NCBI GenBank assembly: GCA_027919835.1 | Contig: JANVFP010000004.1 | Coordinates: forward strand, 1,488,001-1,552,000 | Direction: 5' to 3' | DNA length: 64,000 nucleotides | Origin: Lentinula raphanica | Taxonomy: Eukaryota > Basidiomycota > Agaricomycetes > Agaricales > Omphalotaceae | In this document: piece after piece, positions 35,728 through 47,905 of the stretch | Layout: every line of letters begins with the position of its first letter | Position numbering within the stretch: position 1 is the stretch's first letter | Position numbers and translations under genes: made by a program | Notes under the pieces: model-generated | What the model was told of the DNA's origin: nothing | The model's database searches: none | Seen by the model: the letters and a program-made list of their open reading frames with translations, nothing else

Positions 35728-36533
35728 ATGCTGCAAGAATTGTCGCATATGGATCGTATTACACAGCTTCAAGATGAGATCCAACAGGTAACATTCTGCC
35801 GCTCAATGGTGGACGTGATGACTGCTATTTAGCAGCAGCTCCTTATGATCATGTCCACAAGCATCGCCTATCTCACTAGCCGTGCCAACTTCGTCCAAGT
35901 CTCTCCACATATACCCATCACGAAGCAAAGGAATCCAGAAAAGTATGATGCTCCGGAAATCTTCGAAGGTAGGTTACATTGCTTGGATTCTGGACGCACT
36001 GACGTTGTCGTAACAATGATGTTTTCGTTCCACAGCCAACAAGAAAGAACTCGTCACAGACCTCATCCGCAAAGCAAAACAAGTCGAGTACTTGATCAAT
36101 TCTTTGCCTGAGCCAGAACCGGAAGAATTACAGGTATGTCTCTCGTTCGCGACGCGTTTGTCGACCATCTCTTTCATTGCGTCGAGCCTGACATAATTCA
36201 AAATTGACTCTTGGATAGGCCGAGAGACTACAACGACTAGAGGAAGAAATGCAGGTAGCGAACGCAGATTACATTCAGGCCATGAATCGACTGAGTGAGT
36301 GGTTTTGTTTTGGCATACCCTTTTCGTCAGACGCTTTCATCACGACACTCTCTGATCTCATCTCATTAGAAAACCTCCACGCACAAGTCGCTGAGCTTCT
36401 CCGATCTATGCTAAGCGAAATCAACGAAAGGCTGGTTCAAGATGATGCAGAAGAAACTTTGAACGACTCAGAACAAGCGAAACAATCCATGAAATGGGAA
36501 AAAGATGCGAATGGGGATGCGTTCATGGTCTGA
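35728..36533 (+). CDS. MED21: Mediator complex subunit 21 (Med21/Srb7)
   Basis: Middle-module subunit of the Mediator coactivator of RNA polymerase II, pairing with Med7. Five short exons encode MLQELSHMDRITQLQDEIQQ, LLMIMSTSIAYLTSRANFVQ, the conserved ITKQRNPEKYDAPEIFE, ANKKELVTDLIRKAKQVEYL INSLP, then a coiled coil (ERLQRLEEEMQVANADYIQA) and an acidic tail ending GDAFMV. These are diagnostic Med21 motifs. The ATG at 35728 is chosen because its MLQELS lead-in is common in mushroom homologues. 35749 (MDRITQ) is the alternative. It starts only about 14 bases from the first candidate ATG of the opposite-strand gene. Confidence 0.85.
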
Positions 36534-37058
36534 TGGTATCCCCTCGATGATTCAAGGCCTTTCGTTTAACGTTGGCGGTTCGTGCCCATGGCCTCGCCCT
36601 GCAGCTTCAATATTCGGGAGCCAGGAGCCCGAGGTCACGATCAATGTTGTTTATACGAGGATCTCACAGCGGGAAACGACCTGGTTGTTCATATAGGTAT
36701 GGACCGTGTTCAACGGCGATTTGCGTTTCTGAGCCAAGAAACCAGTGTCCGTCCTCAGGTCAAACGATCTATTTCGAGCCTTCGAGGCTCCCAGAAGGGT
36801 GTTTTCGCTAGTGACGTTTCGATACGTATCATATATCACAGCAGAATAATTGTCTGATCGCAGCAGACGTTCTTCCAATCGAATACTATGACAGTAGAGT
36901 CTCCTAATAACTCTTCCCTTGCGCCTTTGTGGTTCTGAGCTGTTCTGAGGCTTTCTGAGGCTCGAGCTTGAGGTCCTGTGTGACCATGAGAATAGTTAGT
37001 AGTGGTCACGTCACATTTCAACCCTACCTCTTCGTCTCAAACGACCATCACGATCATC
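36534..37058. other. intergenic, promoter of the prefoldin gene
   Basis: No supported gene. Short frames only. Confidence 0.4.
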
Positions 37059-37748
37059 ATGGCTCAGCCTCAGCCAGTGAGCCTAACCGATCTCGATCTA
37101 ACCCAGCTCGGAGAAATCAAGAAACAATTCGAAGAGGTGTGTATACACTCAATCCTTCTCTTTTCCTTTCTCCCTTAAGTTTCTCCCAAACTCATTCAAT
37201 TGATCCTCAAATAAAGGAATTAAACCACTTCACGAGCTCCTTTGCCCAACTAAAGCAGGCCCAAGCCAAGTTCAAGGCTTGTATAGAGAATGTTGCCGAG
37301 ATCAATCCACGGAACCAAGGTGCGTCTCTCTCACTCACTTCTCATTTGAAGAAAATTCGCGTTGTTGATCAGTTTTCGTGTACACTGTCCATTATAGGCA
37401 AAACGATCCTAGTCCCTCTCACAAATTCCTTATACGTCCCCGGGAAACTCAATGATCCAGAACATGTCCTTGTCGATGTCGGTACAGGATATTTCGTACA
37501 AAAGGTTGGGCTACGCCAAGCGCCTAGCTTCTGATTATCTGAATCGATCATGATGCTCACTGCTCATCTCGCACTCGTAGACGCGACCACAAGCGACGAA
37601 ACACTATCAGGACAAAGTCACCTACATCCAGGCGAATTTGGAAACTCTGGAAGACACGATTCAGAAGAAGAGAGATAATATGAATGCAGTTATCAGTGTG
37701 ATCCAGATGAAGCTCCAAGAACAGACTAGGAATACTGCGAAAGCTTGA
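37059..37748 (+). CDS. PFD5: prefoldin subunit 5 (Gim5-like)
   Basis: Alpha-class subunit of the hexameric cytosolic chaperone prefoldin, which hands nascent actin and tubulin to CCT. Four exons (37059-37136, 37217-37319, 37398-37504, 37581-37748) give 151 residues, the usual size. Visible: SLTDLDLTQLGEIKKQFEEE, LNHFTSSFAQLKQAQAKFKA, the beta hairpin GKTILVPLTNSLYVPGKL, VLVDVGTGYFVQK, then the second coiled coil (HYQDKVTYIQANLETLED TIQKK). All alpha-prefoldin features are present. Confidence 0.88.
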
Positions 37749-38595
37749 TTCGCTGCTGAACCATCTTCGAGTCGTAACAGGCGAATGATTGTGTCACCCA
37801 TAGTCCTGTGATCAGCTTCAGTCAGCTTCGGTCTGTGTGACTGTGAACCATTTCGTGCACGTTGTATCAAGTCTCTATGGTTGAAAGAACGAGGACATCT
37901 TTCGTTTCTAACGGTGGTCGGGATCTTCCCACTCGAAATCTCCGAGTCAATCGCCACTTTTTTGTTTAACTCACATTCTTTGGAAGTCCTTGAAAGGGAG
38001 TTCGAACCATGACAGGAGGCCCGAGCGAACTCTCGCGGTCTGTATTGGACGAGCTTCAGCTCAAACGTTCAAACGAGGGCCATCAGAGTCGCGTTCGTAG
38101 CTGCCTTCACGATTCGCGAGGCTGAACTTGACTGGAGTTAGACTCCCAAGGTACGTGGTGCCCAAGAAACCCGAATTCTGCTTATATAGCTGACATGCAA
38201 TTCACCCAAAGGCGTTGATTTTGCAGTTTAGATGTTAGAAGAGAACTTTGGAAGAGCCTTCAATCCTAAACAATCGATTATACAGAAGTGGAAGTCACTT
38301 TCGAGTCGTTCGAGTGTTCCCAAGCCTGCGAGCCTATCGATAATCGTTTACAACTGAGACGTCCAGAACTTCAGTTGGAACCTTAGCCAACGATGGCTAC
38401 CACTCGACGATACGATGTATGTACTATGAGGTTTGCCTGAGTTGGTGCACCGTGGTGGGACTTACCTTGAATGTTAATGAACGCCTACAAATGCTATCTG
38501 TATGCTCATACTCCGTTATCTGATTGCTATTTTTGAGCCGGAGTCTGAAAAAGTCAGGTCAACTGCACAATGTTGAATGCAACATAGGTTTTTGG
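37749..38595. other. intergenic
   Basis: No gene seen between the prefoldin gene and the FunK1 promoter block. Confidence 0.4.
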
Positions 38596-38853
38596 GCTTG
38601 CCTTACCACTCCTTACCATATATATCGGTGGTCCAATCGACCAAGGAGACTTCGGAGGTTGACTCGCGATCAGATATTTTGGCACTGATTGCACCGGATG
38701 GCACGCAGGAGTGGCCTAGAAGGGAGCAGTCTTTTTTTTGTCAGCAGCCTATAAAAGACCAATTTTATGAGCTCCAGAGGGCATAGTTTTGCGCCCATAC
38801 CTGAGGCTCCTGCCATCAAATTTCGACATTGAACCAGACTGAGATCGCACACC
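38596..38853 (+). promoter_or_regulatory. promoter of FunK1 copy C
   Basis: TATA box TATAAAAGA at about 38750, about 104 bases before the ATG. The upstream 150 bases match the orphan promoter at 7323-7470 in several blocks, so the promoter was duplicated together with the gene family. Confidence 0.6.
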
Positions 38854-41661
38854 ATGGCCGATCAGGTGACCGAGACGCGAATTCGCACGCCAGAGCCAGT
38901 CAGTCCTGGGCCTGAATCTCAACCACCATCGACTCCTCGCTCTCACTCACAACCACCAACCTTCCCCTCTCACCCTCACTCAAACTCCACTCCTGCATCC
39001 AAACTCAAAGCCGCGTTGTCTTCCGCTTTCCGTACCGCCTCGAACGTAGAGGCTAGAAGAAGACTCATCGTGGAATCAGACGTGCCCAAGATGATTTCAG
39101 AGATTCCTTTGCAGGACTATTTCGACCGTATCTTGCCTCCGCTACCAAACAAACTCAAGGACAAGATTGGAAACGTTGAACAGAGACTGAAGACCAAAGG
39201 TACAATCCAGCGTGATCGGTGGGAGGCTTTTCAAGTCGATCCGTCGTTAGACAAGGACGATGAAGCCACGGTTTTTCATCGTCTGACTGATATCTACGAT
39301 GATGTAGTCAATGTTGCCAGACAGATTGACAGCTCCCTGCAACCGACATTTGGTCTCGTGGTCAATGGCAAAAACCCCATGTACTCAGATCGAGGGGTCA
39401 GCTCGCGACCTGATGCGTTTCTCAGGTTATATCCAAAGTCAGAAAGTCAACCTTCACGAGTACTTCGAAGTAATACGTCTGGAAAGAAAACTCAAAAGTT
39501 GGAGAACGGAAAATACTTTGTCTATGATATCGCAGTTCCCCAGCAGTTTAAATTGAATGATGGCGCGACTGAAACTGACGATGTGCGTCTCAAACCTCAT
39601 TCTCCTTCAGCTTGAATTCTTCTAACATTTTCACTAGGATGTCGCCAAGCTCGTGTACGATATGGCGCAGGTACTCGCATTGGATCCCTGTAGACGGTTC
39701 ACTCTCGGAGCCACGATCGAAAATCGAACAACCCGACTGTGGTTCCTCAGTCGTGCAACGTTGCTAAAGACCAAACCTTTCGACTTTATGAAGGTGTGTT
39801 GCCTTCACCTTCGCCGTACAGATCAAATCATTGATCTCTGTCTCATTCACAGGACCGCCATCAGCTTATCCACTATTTCCTCTCTCTCGCCTTTTCTTCT
39901 CCCGTTGACATGGGCTGGGATCCAACCATGACGTTCTCAAATAACAATCAGCGCAAGCGACGACAATACAAAATCGAAGTTGGGGGACAAAGCTTCACCA
40001 CCCTCGAAGTTCTATCTGATGCTTCAGCTGATAGTCCGCTGGGTCGTGCTCCGAGAGTATGGAAAGTCAAGGATGCTGGTGGCGGCATACGTGTTCTCAA
40101 AGACGTCTGGCTAGAGTCTGACCGTATGGGAGAACATGAGATTCAGGATGCAATCCTCAAGGACGTGGAAAAGTACGATCAAGCCAACAATGTCAAGTTC
40201 CGTACAGCGCTGGAGAAACGCATGTTGACACCACTGGCACACTGTAAAGTGCCTGTAAATCGCGAGCCGGACGATACCACTGTGGTTATGCTACGTGGAT
40301 ATGACTGGGCCAATGCTTCCCCTCCCGTTCCCCTTCTCATGGACCGAGCACAACCCAAATCGGAGGCTCAGTCCATGGGTCTGAGTATGCCGGGTGATAG
40401 AGATTCTCCGCATCTGATCACCAGCTCCAAGCCCGACGGCTCTCATAACGCTGCAGAAGCCGAGTCTTTCAACGAAGACATCGAGCAGGCAAAGTTGACC
40501 AATGTGGCTAAACGTAAAGCAAGGGATTTCTCTCGTCATCGACGATATCATTATAGGATTGTTTTCGAGCAATGTGCAACAGCTATTTACGACGAGCGAA
40601 GTATGGATAATGTCATACGTGCTTTAGTTGAAGTTATTCGAGGTAAAGAAACTGGTTAGCGAGCTACTACTAGCAGCTAAAAGTATTCATTATAGGTCTC
40701 CTTATCCTCCAATTGGTCAATTGGGTTCACCGTGATATCAGCGGCGGGAATATTTACTGGTTCGCAGGCAGTCAAATGGGTCTTTTGGGCGACTTTGAGT
40801 ATGCCTCTCGTCTCGAAGATGCAAGACGGCATAATGTACGCACTGTAGGTGAATTTTTTTTCATTGTTTTGCTAATCGCCACAACTCACACGCATGACTT
40901 GGCAGGGTACCCCTTTCTTCATGGCTGCTGAGGCCATCACGAATAGCTACCTCTTCTCTTCGTCGTCGCTCGATCTGAATGAGGATTCAGTCCAGGTACA
41001 ACCTCAGGAGATTGACCTTGATGAGGCTCGAACCAAGGTATCGACTCCAACCTCTGAGTCTTCTGTTCCCGGAACAGCTACTCTCCAGTTCTCCCATAAT
41101 CCTCTGCACGATCTAGAGTCTGTCTGGTGGATCTTCCTCTACGTCCTTCTCTTCAACGATGACCAACGTAGCCGCGCCCGTGATGCACAGGCTCGTCAGG
41201 ACAAGATGAACGAATTGTTCCATGGACAGCTCGAAGCTTCAAGCCGGTTATCGTTCTTCAAAAACGCGGGACTCATGCGGCAAGCAGGAGAGTGCCTTTC
41301 ACGTTCATTCGCCCCTGCGATCCAAATTCTCATAGAAATGGCCGCGCTGTTGAACGCCGCGTATGAGAAATCAGAGAAGCGTTTACCGAGGGAAATCGAT
41401 CGCCAATTCTTCAATATCCATTTGAAAATTTTGAAACCTATGCTGTCTGAGGACAATGTGAACCCGTTGTCGGAGATAACCTTGGTCCCTGTGAAGGAGA
41501 ATGCGAAGAGGACGAAGCCTTCGCCGCCTGACGGTCCAGAGCCATCAGCAGAATGTATACGGTGAGCACAGTTTCTCTCTAGTGGGTGACCAGAAATTCT
41601 CAATACTGATTGGTCTCTCCACTTGGCTCGTGGCAGGACATCGTCCGACATCTGTACTTGA
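38854..41661 (+). CDS. FunK1 fungal-type protein kinase, copy C (intact)
   Basis: Six exons: 38854-39582, 39638-39793, 39853-40642, 40696-40844, 40906-41561, 41637-41661. The sum is an exact multiple of three, 834 residues. N-terminus MADQVTETRIRTPEPVSPGP, a Pro/Ser-rich segment, then IPLQDYFDRILPPLPNKLKD. Further motifs: LVYDMAQVLALDPCRRFTLG, VDMGWDPTMTFSN, VWKVKDAGGGIRVLKDVWLE (VLKD carries the putative ATP-binding Lys), VVMLRGYD and RIVFEQCATAIYDERS. The catalytic loop is WVHRDISGGNIYWF (HRD plus Asn) and the DFG position reads LLGDFEYA. These are followed by GTPFFMAAE, LHDLESVWWIFLYVLL and a basic tail. Typical of the FunK1 family, whose substrates are unknown. It is the only copy with start, frame and splice sites all in order. 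Confidence 0.9.
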
Positions 41662-42411
41662 GTCTGAGTCTTGAAAGGCGGCAGGAGTAGTGGCCGACGT
41701 TGAGCAAGGCTCGATATCCTCGCCATCCTCTGCATCATCAGCATCGTTAACGATTCACGATTCATATATTCATATTTCATAATGTTGTTCTGCATACCAT
41801 ATCTTATGTTGTTCTTGCATACCATATCTTTCTTGCTATAATGCTCTTCATCTCTCGTATCTTATACTATCTGGATTCTGTACTAGAATTTGCATGGCTA
41901 CTTACATTTGTCTGACTGCCCCTTTGCTATGTATTTCGAGTGCTCTTTTGATACCTTTCAAATCACTCCCCAAGCTCACGGTTGATAACCTCAGTATTTA
42001 CTTGGGTATATAGAAGCTGAGTCGACTTTACAAGATGGTGAAAGGCTGCATTTTAAACTTCGAGTGCAGGGCGCTCGAGAAAGAGCCGCCGACAAAGCGG
42101 AATACAACCTTCCATGGGACCTTCACCTGAGTTCAAATTTCAAAACCTGGCCCTAGATCTTTCTTGCCTTTCTCAATCAACCACGATGTCCGAACGGAAG
42201 ATGTGTCAATCTCACACTCTACACTGGAAATTCTTTCCCTCTCATCACCTCTCCTCGGAACCCTTTCATCCATCATGGGCTGGGATTCAAACGTTCTAAT
42301 TTGGGATCTGAATTGAGAAAAAAACTCCACGCCCAAAGTATATCTACATAACATAAGAAGTAACCGGAGATCGATTCGATTCCCTTCTTTCCCTCCATCA
42401 CCGAGTCCATC
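41662..42411. other. intergenic, possible FunK1 debris
   Basis: A TATA-like GGGTATATAG lies near 42005. Around 42220-42300 the text CATGGGCTGGGATTCAAACGT resembles the MGWDPT codons of the FunK1 genes in a similar T/C-rich context, so a very short relic is possible. No gene is supported. Confidence 0.3.
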
Positions 42412-45127
42412 ATGGCATCCAAAGCGTTATCGCAGCTGTGGTACAACGCCACCCACAATCTTGTGCCAAAGCGGGAGAAATCAGAGAAACAGAAGCCACT
42501 GCTCGTTTCCCTAGCTGAACTCAACCTCAGGCAATGGGCAGAGTTTTGGACTGGGTGGGTTTTAAGACGTGGTATCACGCCAACTGATTCTGACACTCTC
42601 CATCCTCACAGCTGGCTCGCATGGTCCTGCGACGCCATCGACTTCTTCTCCGTCTCTTTGAGCGTGACGAATCTCGCCAATCAGTTCGGGAGAGACACCA
42701 CCTCCATCGTGAGTTCATCATTCCAATCTTTGCTTTCGTATACTGAAATCTCTCTCAACTCTCGCCCAGACCCAGGCAATCACCCTCACCCTCTTATTCC
42801 GTTCTGTCGGCGCCGTCCTCTTTGGAATCATCTCTGACAGATACGGTCGTAAATACCCACTCGTCCTCAACCTCCTCCTCGTCTCCGTTCTCGAACTCGG
42901 CGCCGGTTTCGTCCAAACCTACTCCCAATTCCTCGCCGTCCGATCCCTGTTTGGTATCGGCATGGGCGGCATCTGGGGTCTCGCCGCTTCGACCGCGTTA
43001 GAGAACTTACCCGTCGAAACGCGTGGGCTCGCCAGCGGAGTCCTCCAACAAGGCTACGCCGTGGGCTATCTCATCGCCGCGGTCATCAACCTCACCCTCG
43101 TCCCCGAACAACCTCATTCGTGGCGTGCGTTGTTCTGGTGTGCGGCTGGGATCAGTGCGTTTGCTGCGGTGATTCGGCTGTGTCTGCCGGAGAGTAAGAT
43201 ATTCTTGAAAGCGAGGGAAGACGCGAGACGGAGAGATGAACAATTGGGGCTTGGTAAGCGAGGTGGGGTACAGAAGACTAGGATATTCTTTAGAGAGACA
43301 GGGAAGATGTTGAGGCATCATTGGATGCTTTGTATCTACGCGGTGTTGTTGATGACGGGTATGTCGCTTTCAAGACAATCTCAAGACAAGTTCGTAACTT
43401 GTTGCTAATTGCGATCTTCCTATAGGCTTCAACTTCCTCTCACACGGATCCCAGGTAAGGATCCATGAATCATTAGCCTTAATTGGCTCTTCCTTGCTCC
43501 TGTTTCTCCTGTCTCCTCCTGTTCCCCTGTTTCCCTACTCTGTCGTGTTTCTTTTGGTTCTCTTTTCCAAATTTGTACGATTCGCAACCACGACTCTTTT
43601 TCCGGAGCCATCTGTTCATTCCGCTTTGTTCCCTTCCTTTTCTTCGGGAACCCTTCCAGGTTCCGTTCGCCTTCCTTCCTTCCTGTTTGTCTAATATTGG
43701 TCCTTGGTTCCTGGAAGGGATCTCAAGCTCACCTTTTGTTCTATCATTGATCATTATCATTATTATCATTATCCTCGTTATCCCCCTTTGGGTCTTGCTC
43801 GCCGTGTACCGTATACTCACACTGACCTTCTCTACCTCACTAGGACCTTTTCCCGACCTACATCCAGACATCCAAAGGTTTTTCCGCGCACGATGCGACG
43901 GTGATGACCATCATCGGAAACTGTGTACGTTCCTTCAGGCTTCAAGCTTTATATACATACTAATGGAATTCTCACACCATAAACCACATACACCATATAC
44001 TCATCCATAACTCATCATATACTCTACTCATCCATAACAGGGTGCCATCGCAGGCGGCGCCATCGCCGGCTGGGCCTCCCAATACGTCGGCCGACGATTC
44101 ACGATCATCATCTTCGTCCTGATCACAGCCGCGTTCATCCCGCTATGGATTCTCCCGAGTAGTTTTGGAGGCCTGGCGGCAGGGGCGTTCTGTATCCAGT
44201 TTGGGGTTCAGGGTGCTTGGGGTGTGGTGAGTGGGACTGTTTTTTTTGATTGGTTTTTTGGAGTGTTTCTTCAGTGTTTCTTCAGTGTTTGTTGAGAGGT
44301 TTTCGACTGGTTTTCGACTGTCTCTTTCTCAATTCTTTTCTCTATATCTGCAACGGGTGTGTTCAATGTTGGAACTTTTTTTTTCGCTTGACAGGTACCC
44401 ATCCAACTCGCGGAAATGTCTCCTCCGGCGTTCCGAGCGACGTTCCCCGGTGTGGCATATCAGGTCGGGAATATGGTGTCTAGTGCGAGTGCGCAGATTG
44501 AGTCAAGTGAGTAACATACCGTGCGTTCTGGTCGTGCGTTCTTCATATGCATACATGTACGCATATTAATGATCAAACAAACTCATACGTCGTGGTTTTT
44601 TTTTTCAGCTGGTGGAGACCATCTCAAAACCACGATCGCTGTCCCGGTGAGCGCTACCGATCCGACAGGGAGGAAGGTCGTACCGGATTATGCGACGGTT
44701 CAAGGTACGTTTCTTCATCACTCCTCTCTCACGCACACCCTCTCACATCCTCTTACACACCCTCTCACACACACTCTCACACACACTCTCACACACCCTC
44801 TCACACCCGGTCCTCCACACGATGACATTGACACATGGACATTCTTATGGTGATATTCATATAGGCATCCTCATCGGCTGCGTCGCCGCCTTCCTCCTCC
44901 TCGTCACCCTCTTCGGACCAGAAAGACACGGACACGAGTTCGAGAAACACCGGGCGGCGTTCGAGGAGGGCGGGGGTGATGATGAGGCGATTATGGATGT
45001 GGACGTGTTAGACTCGGAGGGCAAGGGCAGGAGACCTGAGAAGGGTAGAAACGATAGCGAGCGTGCTAGTGCGGATGGAGGTAGTGAGAATGAGAAGGGG
45101 AGGGATGAGATGATTGAGAGTGTGTGA
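42412..45127 (+). CDS. JEN1: Jen1-type monocarboxylate (lactate/pyruvate):H+ symporter, MFS
   Basis: Plasma-membrane proton symporter of the sialate:H+ symporter family, which in yeasts takes up lactate, pyruvate and acetate and is glucose-repressed. About nine exons. In order: MASKALSQLWYNATHNLVPK, WLAWSCDAIDFFSVSLSVTN, LFGIISDRYGRKYPLVLNLL, RSLFGIGMGGIWGLAASTAL, ETRGLASGVLQQGYAVGYLI and WCAAGISAFAAVIRLCLPES. Then comes the diagnostic loop N-x-x-S-H-x-S-Q-D-x-x-x-T (NFLSHGSQDLFPT, spanning an intron), followed by GWASQYVGRRFTIII, LAEMSPPAFRATFPGVAYQV, a final helix LIGCVAAFLLLVTLFGPE and a charged tail ending IESV. Two introns are unusually long for this window (about 43456-43843, pyrimidine-rich). 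Confidence 0.88.
44726..44808. repeat. CTCTCACACA simple repeat in a Jen1 intron
   Basis: Tandem 10-12 base units of CTCTCACACAC(A) type fill most of the intron between the exon ending ...DYATVQ and the last exon. Confidence 0.7.
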
Positions 45128-45794
45128 AGGTTTGTGAACGGAGAGTGTGAATGGAGAGCAGTATCTTCCCCCGGCGTCGAGTTATGCAGAGAATCTTAAT
45201 CAGATGTCTTGTTGTACTTGTATGTATGAGTCTCGTAGTATGAACCCAAGAATTTGACGACGATTGTGATGGTTTGGCTGGATGGTTCATAGTGAAAGTT
45301 ACTATCTGTAATCTATACCGTGTCTAGTAGCTCCTGTCGTGTTCATATATTGCTGGAGGTGAGTAAGTTTGGAGCTGGATTGAGCAGATTGAGCAGATTA
45401 CTTAAACCTTTAACCAGATATGCGATATTCCCGGGAGCTGCCCAGCCTCAAATGTCGTCTGGGAGGCATGGATCGAACAGATACTATGTGTCCACTGACA
45501 TGTCCGGACATCCAAATACTCAAAGAGCAGTGTTAAATATTATTTTGAGAGTGGCGCCATAATCAACTCAGCTTGCCTCTTTCTGAGCCAAATTTCGCTT
45601 AGCTTTGCCCGAGTATCTCGGTACTGCTTGGTCAGTGACCAGTCAGCGCTTCAGCCACTGCAGAGTACAACGGATAATTATTGAATTCGAAACAGAATAC
45701 GGCCTTCAGGCTTCGACGGAGCATGAAGATATAATACATACTATATTGTTCAAGTTTAATACAGTACACATAGTACAACGACAGCGTGGTCAAA
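45128..45794. other. intergenic between convergent genes
   Basis: No supported gene. Confidence 0.4.
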
Positions 45795-46457
45795 TCAAGC
45801 CGATGCAGTCGTGTTTGGGGCGTTGGCGATGACCTGATTAATCTTGAATGCCCTTCGGGGGTCAAAAAATCCGTGGATACCTGGAGGCGTAGCAGGCTTG
45901 TGGATCGTAGGATCGTTCTTGACGCTGTTTTCAAAGTAATTTGGAGAATTTAGATCAATCAGATATGAAATTGAACGAACTGAGACTCACGAAATATTGA
46001 TTGAGGAAGTGACCTTCCTCTCCACCGAAGCGTCGTGTACAACGATACCTTCGGCTATGACTGCTGTGTAGAAAATTCCCGCTTCGCCGATATACTGAAG
46101 TGAAAGAAATCCCGTCTCAGTAATCAGTAAACCGACAAACCAATCGAAGAACGGACGCAATGGCAAAAGACTCACGTTCGAGGTTACATTACCCTCCTTT
46201 CCCGGGACCGTGGCGCTCCCCTGGAATTGCACGACAGCACCTACTTCGTCAAACGCCTCTCCCCTCAATCGGGCTTTGTACTCCGCACGAGTGACCTTCG
46301 CGCCATTGAGCGTGATCTCCAGATGAGCTTCGTCTTTGGTCACGAACGCATCGAACGCCTCGTCGAAATTCTGCTGTGTCGTTGCCTGAGTGATGGCCTT
46401 GATATGCGATTCGGCCCAGAGACCGAGTTGGGGAAGGACGATGTTAACGTTGGCCAT
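45795..46457 (-). CDS. SnoaL/NTF2-like fold protein
   Basis: Three exons (46457-46176, 46094-45991, 45924-45795) give 171 residues. MANVNIVLPQLGLWAESHIK, FDEAFDAFVTKDEAHLEITL, GAKVTRAEYKARLRGEAFDE, VVQFQGSATVPGKE, then after the first intron YIGEAGIFYTAVIAEGIVVH, KVTSSINISVKNDPTIHKPA and a C-terminal PRRAFKINQVIANAPN. The repeated curved beta-sheet pattern and length fit a cone-shaped NTF2-like domain, a type frequent in mushrooms with no settled function. No catalytic residues can be named. Confidence 0.65.
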
Positions 46458-47831
46458 TTGTGCGAATAAGTACGATGATGTGTATGTACGGTGTGTGTGT
46501 GGATAGTTTGTTTCTTCGCAGGAAGGGCGGAGGGTGAGTTGGATGCAGGTTTCGAGTGTTACTATAGCTGCTTAAATAGTTGCGCCAAGTGTCAAGCTTC
46601 AAGCTTCCGAAAGGCTCAGCCCCTTCAAACGCGGTCATTACTTCATGTTCATATTCATACTGACAATAGGAGTAAGGATACTTAACCTCCAAGGCGGTGA
46701 TAATTGTAACATTGAAGTTTGAACAATGGAGCCTCTAGGCTAGCCTTTTAAGTCTGTACAAACAGGGATCGAAGTGGCATCCAATGACAGTAGATCCTGG
46801 ATATTGAATACTTTGTGGCTAGCTTCGAAACATTCCGCCGAGTATAAGTTTGCGGAGGCTGTACGCCTACACTCGGAACTTCAAAGTTTACTAGTACGTG
46901 GAGAGGAAGACACTCTGTTGATTCTCGAATGGATTGAAGGTGAAGAACCGCTGGCAGTGACGTATGGGGTTTACGGTCTGAAAACATGAGTTGAGCACCT
47001 CGCACACACGGCCTTTAGAAATTCAAGTGCTAATTAACCCACCCGGGCCATTGTTTTTGAGCCTTTGAAAGCCGCCGAGTCTTTCGAATCATGTCCTAGT
47101 TCTGGAAGATTGTATATACCACAGAGTCCAGGTTATCGCGTTCGCTGGCAGCCGGGTGTACGCGTAGAATCTTCGTCTTCGTCCGAGGTCTTCGAACGAC
47201 AAAATTCACTTGAACCTTCTCGAGGCTTGAGCTATCCAGATGTACCAGAGATGACTTGACTAGATTTTCTCCAGACCGCGCGCGTGTCGAGCCTAGAGAG
47301 TCGCCTGGAAGTTTTGAAGTGAGAGTCAGGGGCAACTTTGGTTTCGACATCATCATGAGTCTAGAGGATACTTGTTTAACGCCGGAAATTAGCGCCCGTC
47401 AGCCTTTTCTCGCTCCACTATGTTGCTGTTGTACAACGTTCATGCAATTCCGAGCCGAGGCTTGCAAGTTGCAGGCCTGAACCGTTGCATTCAGCACCCG
47501 CAAATGAGTGGCAGTTGAAGACAGACTGAAAGAACGCCTACTCTCAGTGGAGGTTTTCGAACCTGAAATCCTTCGAATTCACTCAGGGATGAGGAGAAAT
47601 CATTGGCAGTTGGTCTAACTGTTCACATACAACTCAAGCTCCTCGAAGGACCTCCTAAATCCAGCTATCCTCAATTTACCCCCTACAGGTGAACACTGGT
47701 AGCTTAGAATCAGGAGCTGCAAGCCGAGAACGAGTGGTACGCGCAAACCAAGTGGTCTAGACTCCTTGACCTCCTCAAACACCTACCTCCTGATTTGATG
47801 ATTGTTGAGTCGGGGGTGCTCTTTCCTCAGG
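46458..47831. other. long intergenic stretch
   Basis: Open frames at 46774-46989 and 47256-47480 lack ATG starts or family motifs. I do not support them as genes. Confidence 0.35.
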
Positions 47832-47837
47832 TATAAA
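47832..47837 (+). promoter_or_regulatory. TATA box of the peroxygenase gene
   Basis: TATAAA 69 bases before the ATG at 47906. Confidence 0.55.
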
Positions 47838-47905
47838 TCCATGGGCCTGATGGCTCAAATGCTTCCACTAACTTGCATATCACCTCTAACCTTCGTACGC
47901 TTAAC

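Noticed and set aside
43483..44010. Hydrophobic 175-codon frame in the Jen1 gene
   Set aside because: Lies in a long T/C-rich intron and runs out of frame through the next exon. The Jen1 motif continues only when this intron is removed.
46774..46989. 71-codon frame (ELQSLLVRGEEDTLLILEWI)
   Set aside because: Begins with GTG, no splice partners, no recognised family.
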